Shown piece after piece: positions 58,289 through 64,000 of a stretch of 64,000 nucleotides of DNA. A model generated the notes under the pieces. It was not told the origin of the DNA, did no database searches, and saw nothing but the letters and a program-made list of their open reading frames with translations. Numbering within the stretch: the first letter of the stretch is position 1; every line of letters starts with the position of its first letter. The stretch spans positions 248,001 through 312,000 of the forward strand of contig OW568881.1 in the NCBI GenBank assembly GCA_938743325.2, written 5' to 3'. Source of the DNA: Pycnococcus provasolii. Its lineage: Eukaryota; Chlorophyta; Pseudoscourfieldiophyceae; Pseudoscourfieldiales; Pycnococcaceae. The translations under genes and the position numbers were made by a program.

Positions 58289-58455
58289 ACTAAACAAAAT
58301 TGGGCAGAGTAGAAAGAAGATGTGAGATTCATTCATTCATTCAATTGATTGTAACAAGGTTGCTCTTCACATCCAGCAAAAGAATATAGACATAGACACG
58401 AACGTTGATATTTTCCCCTGTTAAACGTTTTTGGTTTTGGTTGAGTGAAACTAAA

Positions 58456-61400
58456 TTATTGATTTGCACCAGCCTTCTCTGCCTCAAGCTGGCGATTCAG
58501 CTCGGCATAGTCGACGGCACCACGACGACGCTTCGCGGGAGGCTCTTCTACGGGTGCCGCCGCCGCCGCCGCTGCCGCCGAAGCGATCGCTGCTGTATCT
58601 CCCTCGATCGTCTTCCCACCGTAAATATGCATTTGTAGCTGCTGAGAGTAGTGCTCCGCACGTCGACGACGCTGAGCCTCCTCCTCCTGTCGACGCTCGA
58701 CAACAGCCTCGGCAACGTCGTAGGTTGCGCGTGTCGGACAAGCAAGCTCTGCAACGTGAGTGGCAACGGACCGCGCGAACGCGCTTACGCCGTATCCCTG
58801 TGTTCGATATCCACCCTCAAGCACGCTCACGAGGCGACCCTGGCAGCAGCTGTTCGCTACCTTGACAAGCTCGCGCGTCAGCCACGCGTAGTCGGGCTCT
58901 GTCACACCCACGTAACCGCAGTTAAGCTCGTCGCGGCGATGCGCGTCGAATCCCGCGCTCACGAACAGAACGTCGGGCTTGAAAGCGTAAAGTGCGGGAA
59001 GAATGGCGTCGCGCCAGTAACGTCGCCAGAGCTTCGGCTTTCGTCCTGGACCGGGAATGCCCACATTCACAGCGTGCGGGCCATTTGGGGGAACGCCCTC
59101 AGCCGTGCCGTTGGGCACGAGCTCAGGAATTCCCGAAACGGCGGCGGCATTCGGCTGCTCGTCGTCGCGGCTTGCGCCGCGCGCGTCGGACGTGTGCCCG
59201 CTTCCCGGGTAGTACCAGCCTCCCCTGCCACGCTGGCCGTATCCGTGCACGGAAGCAAAGAAGAGGTTGTCCGCGTCATTCTCGTTCAGCCAAGGCTTCC
59301 AAACGTGCGTGGTCGTCGTTCCTTCGCCGTACGGCGTGCTGTAGCGGTACGTTCGCGTGCTCGGAACAACCGTGCCGAATAGCGCCTCGGTGCCGTTGCC
59401 GTGGTGCACGTCGAAGTCAATCACCGCGACGCGCTTCACACCGTACTTGCGCGATCCCACGTGCATGGCGTACGATGCGCCCACCGCAACATTGTTGATC
59501 AGGCAGAAGCCGTGCGACGAGCCGCCTCCATTTCCCGTGGTATTGATGTCCGCGTCCGAGTCCAGGCCTCCGGGGCAGACGGGTCCCGTCGGCCCGGCGT
59601 GGTGCCCTGGCGGCCGAACGACGCAGAAGGCATTGCGCACGTTCGTCGACGGATTCATCACCATCTCAGCCGCCTCGATCACGGTGCGGCAGCACTGCAT
59701 GGCGGCTGATGCCGAGCTGTGGCTGATGGCGGTGTCGCCATCCAGGTGGCCTATTTGCACGCTCGGAATCGCTCCAGCAGCGCCACCGTCCATGCCACCG
59801 CCATTTTCGTCGCCGTCGTCCTTTACCACTCCTGGCGGCAGCGGTGCCGCGGGAAGGTGTGGCTGCAGTCTCGCGCACGCCTTCTGAATCATACGCACGT
59901 ACCTTCCTTCGTGCACGCGCAGCACGTCCGAAACCTCCGCCAGCGCGCGCACCTCGCGCCACACAAAGCGCGTCGACGATGCGACTCCGCTCGCCGCGGC
60001 GTCACCTTCCACGTTGCCGTTCTCCTGCACCACGCTTGACGGACCGGCGAAGGCGTCCGTCTTGAGAATTCCGAGCGAGTCGCTCAGCAGCACCTCTACA
60101 CGGCGAGCATTTTCCGGCGGCGGTGGATCCTCCGCAAGGCCCTGTCGGGAAGCGAGCGTCCTCGGCGCGCACGTCACGTGCCCTTCGAGCCCGAGAGGCG
60201 CGTACAGCAGAGCCGTCTTATCGGCACCGTCCTTGAGACTGGACGCTGGCTCCGAAATGGGAACGCTTTCACCGAGCGCGTGCGCGTTTCCCGCGCTCGC
60301 GGTGCTTGCCCACGTCGCGGTGGGACTGGCAAGGTCTGACGAGCATCCGGACGCCCTCACGTGCTCCACGAAGATGTTGCACACCTCCGTGTGGCCGTTG
60401 GCATGAGCCAGGTCATACGCCGTTCGACCCATGGCATCGCGAAGGCCAAGCATCGTCGTGCGCTGCGGCGTGCTCCACGATTGCATGAGCACGTTAACAG
60501 TGCGTGCATCGCCCGAGATGACGGCGTGGTGCAGCACCGACTTTTCGGACGCGTCCACAACCTTGCTTTTAACGATAGATTTCCCGTCAGCGGTTCCGAC
60601 AAGTCCCAGGACGGACGACACGAAGGCGGCGTGGCCTCCCGCCGCGGCTGCCATCATCGGCGTGATTCCTCGGTGGTCCGCCGCGCATGCCATCACGCGG
60701 AGCACGCAGTCAGCGTCAACGCGTGCTCCTGCCGCGGCTTCTTCTCCGAGCCGAGCGACGAGAGCAGTTCCGATGGCTCTCGCTTTGTTGGCAAGCGCCT
60801 CGCCGACGGAGTTGGCACCAAACTCAGCCGCGAGGCGGTAAGCTGTGCGTCCAAAGTCGTCGGTGTGCATGAGCGGCGAGCGTGCGAGAGCAGACTGAAC
60901 GATATCCTCGGGATCCTCGGGATTGTCGTCGTCGTCGCCGTCGTTTTGCTTTTCCACAGCCAGTACAATGGCGTCGAGCACGTCGTCGAAGAATGCCTGG
61001 TGTCGTCCTTTTGTGATGGGGAACTGGGTTGTCGTAACGGCGACGAGAAGCGGCGGCGCTCCCTCGCACGTCATGGACGGGTCTGCTCCAGCTTCCAGGA
61101 GTACGCGCGCGCACTTCTGACGTCCGTGAAGGAGAGCGACGTGAAGCGGCGCGAGGTCGTCTGGGTCACGGCTGTTCAAGTTGTTGTACGAAGGCGGCAT
61201 GATGGGTATATGTTCTACTGCTTCCCCTTCTGCCGCGTTAGTTGCCGTTGATTGTGGTCGCAGCAGTTGCGAGAGGACCAGCGAAGCTTGCGCGTCATCA
61301 CTGTCGTTGTCGTTTAAAGACGACGACGACGTGAACTTGTGGGCGCAGATGTCGTGGAGAGCAAACGCAGAGAACCCCCCCGCAAATGCACCACCCGCGA

Positions 61401-61623
61401 ACGGCGCACCCCCCACCATCATGTCGGAGGAGTCGTCATCCTCGGAGGAGGAATCATCCTCAGAAGCCTCCTGCGAAGCCTCCTCCGCATCAACAGCCAA
61501 CTCCGCACCACCACCACCACCACCACCACCATTTAACAACTCCAACTCACACTCCTCCTGAGCTCCTCTGGGGGAGGAGGCCATATTCGTATCCTCGACA
61601 CCACCACCAGATGAAGATACCAT
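58456..61623 (-). CDS. Class II histone deacetylase with N-terminal ankyrin repeats
   Basis: The 1055-residue product begins with an acidic, Gly-rich region and then a run of ankyrin repeats (about residues 120-460; DDLAPLHVALLHGRQKCARVLLEAGAD is the clearest, others GITPMMAAAAGGHAAFV and GRTAYDLAHANGHTEVCNI). The deacetylase domain spans about 560-960: RPPGHHAG (about 664), SHGFCLINNVAV, VIDFDVHHGNGTEALF (zinc Asp/His near 734), FVSAGFDAHRRD and LEGGYRTQGYG (catalytic Tyr near 933). All zinc and catalytic residues are present, so it should be active. Sequence type is class II (HDA1-like). Ankyrin-HDAC fusions occur in some algae and protists. The C-terminus is Lys/Arg-rich and may be nuclear-targeting. 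Confidence 0.92.
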   Translation of the reverse strand: MVSSSGGGVEDTNMASSPRGAQEECELELLNGGGGGGGGAELAVDAEEASQEASEDDSSSEDDDSSDMMVGGAPFAGGAFAGGFSAFALHDICAHKFTSSSSLNDNDSDDAQASLVLSQLLRPQSTATNAAEGEAVEHIPIMPPSYNNLNSRDPDDLAPLHVALLHGRQKCARVLLEAGADPSMTCEGAPPLLVAVTTTQFPITKGRHQAFFDDVLDAIVLAVEKQNDGDDDDNPEDPEDIVQSALARSPLMHTDDFGRTAYRLAAEFGANSVGEALANKARAIGTALVARLGEEAAAGARVDADCVLRVMACAADHRGITPMMAAAAGGHAAFVSSVLGLVGTADGKSIVKSKVVDASEKSVLHHAVISGDARTVNVLMQSWSTPQRTTMLGLRDAMGRTAYDLAHANGHTEVCNIFVEHVRASGCSSDLASPTATWASTASAGNAHALGESVPISEPASSLKDGADKTALLYAPLGLEGHVTCAPRTLASRQGLAEDPPPPENARRVEVLLSDSLGILKTDAFAGPSSVVQENGNVEGDAAASGVASSTRFVWREVRALAEVSDVLRVHEGRYVRMIQKACARLQPHLPAAPLPPGVVKDDGDENGGGMDGGAAGAIPSVQIGHLDGDTAISHSSASAAMQCCRTVIEAAEMVMNPSTNVRNAFCVVRPPGHHAGPTGPVCPGGLDSDADINTTGNGGGSSHGFCLINNVAVGASYAMHVGSRKYGVKRVAVIDFDVHHGNGTEALFGTVVPSTRTYRYSTPYGEGTTTTHVWKPWLNENDADNLFFASVHGYGQRGRGGWYYPGSGHTSDARGASRDDEQPNAAAVSGIPELVPNGTAEGVPPNGPHAVNVGIPGPGRKPKLWRRYWRDAILPALYAFKPDVLFVSAGFDAHRRDELNCGYVGVTEPDYAWLTRELVKVANSCCQGRLVSVLEGGYRTQGYGVSAFARSVATHVAELACPTRATYDVAEAVVERRQEEEAQRRRRAEHYSQQLQMHIYGGKTIEGDTAAIASAAAAAAAAPVEEPPAKRRRGAVDYAELNRQLEAEKAGANQ

Positions 61624-61732
61624 GATAAGTTATCGAGAGAAGATTGCTATCGTAGAGCAAGACAGCGCCGCCGCCACTTCCACGGACGAGGAAAATGAAC
61701 CACGAGCGGCGACAACAAACCAAAACAAAAAA

Positions 61733-61766
61733 ACCCTAACCCTAACCCTAACCCTAACCCTAACCT
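61733..61766 (-). repeat. Interstitial telomeric tract (CCCTAA), about five copies
   Basis: Five head-to-tail ccctaa units preceded by aaaacaaaaa, about 115 bases upstream of the histone deacetylase start. Confidence 0.9.
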
Positions 61767-62264
61767 TTGCGGGTTGGGGAGCCGTCTTTGCACGGGGAGG
61801 GAGGGAGGGATTCGCGTGCACTGTTCATTAATTTCATTGGGGGGTGGGCTGGTTTTGTTTTCGGGGATCGTGTAATGTTTACTCGAGAATGATCGTTACA
61901 AGGGCGCGTGCCTCACATGCGTGCTGCATCGCGCCACCGCGTCGTAACTCAAGACGTTTTCACATCAGGTTCTAGACTTGTTACGTGTTGGAAACTACAC
62001 GGTACTTGAGCTTAAAGGCTAACGGTGTGGGAACTTAAGACGTAACTACAAGTTTGTAACCTAAGAACTACTTTAGTGCATGAAACTGTGGACACAGTCC
62101 TACAGTGACCTCTGCGCGTAACTCCGACGCGCGAGTGCTTGATGTCGACGCGAGATGCGGCGACAAAAGCACAGGATGCCACGCCCAGTTGCGTGACAGG
62201 AGAAGGGAGCCCGCCCGCCCGCCCGAAGGAAGGAAGGGGAAGAACCCAACCCTGCTAACGCCTG

Positions 62265-62286
62265 ATTAGGGTTAGGGTTAGGGTTC
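62265..62286 (+). repeat. Interstitial telomeric tract (TTAGGG), about 3.5 copies
   Basis: Three ttaggg units ending in ggttcccc, about 280 bases upstream of the 7-TM gene and in the opposite orientation to the neighbouring tract. Confidence 0.8.
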
Positions 62287-62566
62287 CCCTTCGGGTCGGG
62301 TTCGGGATATTCTGGGAATCACTCCGTCTGCTTCAGGTGCCGGTAGACTATTGATTTCATTCAGAGTCCCGACTCCCGCCTTCCTCCAGATTTTGCCTCT
62401 TCGAAATCCGTGGCGTCTAAAGCGTGTCAACAAAAGCGTGCTGCAAAGCCCTTGGAAGAAGAAGAAACCTTTCTGTACGTACGTGGAGGAGACGGCTCCT
62501 GGAGAACTTACTTTTACAATTTTGTTTTCACAGATAGAGATAGATAGATAGTACTTGACCATCATC

Positions 62567-63886
62567 ATGTACGCGTCGCCGTTTGTGTCTCTAAGTGCGT
62601 CGCAGTCGCGTGTCGCGCAGGAGCTCGTCTACCGCGCCATCAGGCTCGTCGCGTGGGCGCTGCTCGCGCTCGCCGCGACGTCGTACGCAATACTGTGGAA
62701 GCGGTGTGGAGGATGCTGCTTCTTCAAAAAAACGATGATGAATGGTGCAGCACCACCGCGTCTCGCGGCGGCGGGAGGAGGGAAATCTGGAAAGTGGATC
62801 AACTTTTCCATGCTGATGATTGTGATTTGGTTGATCGTCATCCAAGAGATCCTATACGTCGCTGTGCTTGATGCCGGACGCAGATACGCAAAAGACGACG
62901 GGCCGAATATGACGGATGTCCTATCGAGTGACACGGGGCTCGCGTACTCGCTCATTGTCATCTCTGATTTCGCTGACGCTTCTTTCATGGGACTTCTGAT
63001 GCTGTGCAGCACGGGATTTGGAATCACCACCGAAACCATCAAATGGTGGCATCTCGCTGGCATCTCGCTCGTCGCCGTCGTCTACCTCCTCTCGAGTATC
63101 TACGTCGACGTGGAGGACACTTTGCTATGCACAGGCAACTCAAAGATCGAATTCGATCGCACGACGTGCTCTGCGACACAGTACAACATGAGTCTCTTTT
63201 TTATTGCTGTCACCTTCGTGACAATGTGGTACTTTGTCTTTGAAGTATCCGCAAGGGAAGCAGAAAAGTTCGCATGGGCAACTGCGAGTGGTCTTCGCGA
63301 GCGTGCTCAGCGCCAAGAACGCGATACACAAGACGGTGCTTGGCAAATCGACGACCACCATTCAGAAGACTCGTCGTCGACACCTGGTACCGCGACTCAT
63401 GCCGGCGCCTCTGCCGCCGCTGCCCGCCCGAGCTACCCTTCTTCCCACGACGAGGACAGTGCTGCACCTTCGCACGCCGATGTCGTGACTGCGCGATCGA
63501 AGCACCGTCTCATGTCCTCATTCTCCATCTCGACACTTCTTTATGCAATCGCGTCAATCATGGCCATCTTCTTGCCAGATCTCTTGCTCATGAAGACTGA
63601 GATCGCGGCGGAGAGCGACGATGATGTCACGCCACAGGAAACAATCGTAATCAACGATCGCACCTTCGGCACAACAGCAAGCGACATACTCCAAATCATT
63701 CAGCACTGCATTTTCTTCGCCCTCATGGTCTTCCTCACCGTGATCTTCCGACCTCGCACCGATAGCTTGTATCTGCAAGTATCTGAGGGCGACGTGGCCA
63801 CCACGCTTAGCACTGACATGGGCGTCGTGGAGATGCAAGAGATGCCATCATCGCGAAGTGGGGGAGATGTTCAACATCTAGCGTGA
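62567..63886 (+). CDS. Seven-transmembrane protein, GOST/lung-7TM-receptor-like
   Basis: With the ATG at 62567 the product has 439 residues and seven hydrophobic spans: LVAWALLALAATSYAILW, NFSMLMIVIWLIVIQEILYVAV, a third near YSLIVISDFADASFMGLLMLCSTGFG, then WWHLAGISLVAVVYLLSSIYV, MSLFFIAVTFVTMWYFVFE, ISTLLYAIASIMAIFLPDL and IIQHCIFFALMVFLTVIF. The CSTGFGITTETI segment after helix 3 recalls the GYGxxxPxL motif of the GOST (GPR107/TMEM87-like, Lung_7-TM_R) family, which acts in Golgi trafficking. The large lumenal N-terminal domain of that family is absent, and a long Ser/Thr-rich loop separates helices 5 and 6. Assignment is moderate. Confidence 0.6.
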   Translation: MYASPFVSLSASQSRVAQELVYRAIRLVAWALLALAATSYAILWKRCGGCCFFKKTMMNGAAPPRLAAAGGGKSGKWINFSMLMIVIWLIVIQEILYVAVLDAGRRYAKDDGPNMTDVLSSDTGLAYSLIVISDFADASFMGLLMLCSTGFGITTETIKWWHLAGISLVAVVYLLSSIYVDVEDTLLCTGNSKIEFDRTTCSATQYNMSLFFIAVTFVTMWYFVFEVSAREAEKFAWATASGLRERAQRQERDTQDGAWQIDDHHSEDSSSTPGTATHAGASAAAARPSYPSSHDEDSAAPSHADVVTARSKHRLMSSFSISTLLYAIASIMAIFLPDLLLMKTEIAAESDDDVTPQETIVINDRTFGTTASDILQIIQHCIFFALMVFLTVIFRPRTDSLYLQVSEGDVATTLSTDMGVVEMQEMPSSRSGGDVQHLA

Positions 63887-64000
63887 TGGTTTTGCCGGTA
63901 AGAGTCTAAATTGCGGCTGTGCTCGTCTAAATTGTCTCTTTTATTTCTTTTCGTAATAGGGGGTGGGTATTATCCATCATAACATAGTACTAAATAAGGA

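Larger units (their letters stand above)
61624..62566. promoter_or_regulatory. Divergent intergenic region between histone deacetylase and 7-TM genes, with two telomere-like tracts
   Basis: It includes the two tracts listed separately, a gggagggaggga repeat near 61796-61810 and a cgcccgcccgcccgaaggaagg tract near 62213. No gene is seen. Confidence 0.55.

Overview
The window looks like a compact nuclear segment from a green alga, most likely a prasinophyte-grade marine chlorophyte. The evidence is mixed but consistent. There are two SBP-box transcription factors (a Viridiplantae family), a pherophorin-type hydroxyproline-rich protein, a plastid-type front-end desaturase, several plastid or mitochondrial targeting extensions, TGTAA polyadenylation signals just after many stop codons, and few, very short introns. 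Genes are dense and sit on both strands, often convergent with less than 200 bases between stops. There is no operon structure, and nothing suggests a bacterial or viral origin. A species name cannot be fixed from the sequence alone.

Layout. 0-10 kb: the 3' part of a CYP51 sterol demethylase, biotin synthase, the TCF25/Rqc1 ribosome-quality-control factor, and a 1003-residue multi-pass RING-H2 ubiquitin ligase. 10-20 kb: a voltage-gated, cyclic-nucleotide-binding-domain K+ channel, a leucine-rich-repeat/alpha-beta-hydrolase fusion, two tandem SBP-box genes separated by an inverted broken copy of the hydrolase tail, and a two-exon plastid membrane protein. 20-29 kb: an MFSD5/MOT2-like molybdate transporter, a basic protein of unknown function, a TIM-barrel sugar isomerase-like gene with one intron, a type I membrane glycoprotein, a small mitochondrial protein, a retroelement fossil, an unknown protein and a lumenal FKBP. 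29-35 kb: an EF-hand/TIR-like/TPR protein, a stray ABC-transporter tail, a DxD glycosyltransferase-like protein and a surface trypsin-like protease. 35-45 kb: a 1970-residue pherophorin-ectodomain, single-membrane-span, IQ-motif protein, and a cytochrome b5-fused desaturase. 45-64 kb: two unknown proteins beside tandem repeats, a HAD phosphatase, another unknown, the DDX47/Rrp3 helicase, a giant acidic repeat protein, an ankyrin-histone deacetylase and a 7-TM protein.

Most genes are unrelated housekeeping, membrane or regulatory genes; no pathway cluster is visible. Three things stand out. (1) The introns of the two SBP genes and of the unrelated isomerase gene share a long internal sequence, as expected of introner elements, which create introns by insertion. 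(2) Six short interstitial TTAGGG tracts and a recurrent ATTCGGGGTT motif lie only between genes. (3) Several proteins combine domains unusually: a cell-wall-type ectodomain with calmodulin-binding IQ motifs, LRR with a hydrolase, and EF-hands with a TIR-like domain and near-identical TPRs. Exon boundaries and starts were inferred by eye; no transcript evidence or database search was available.
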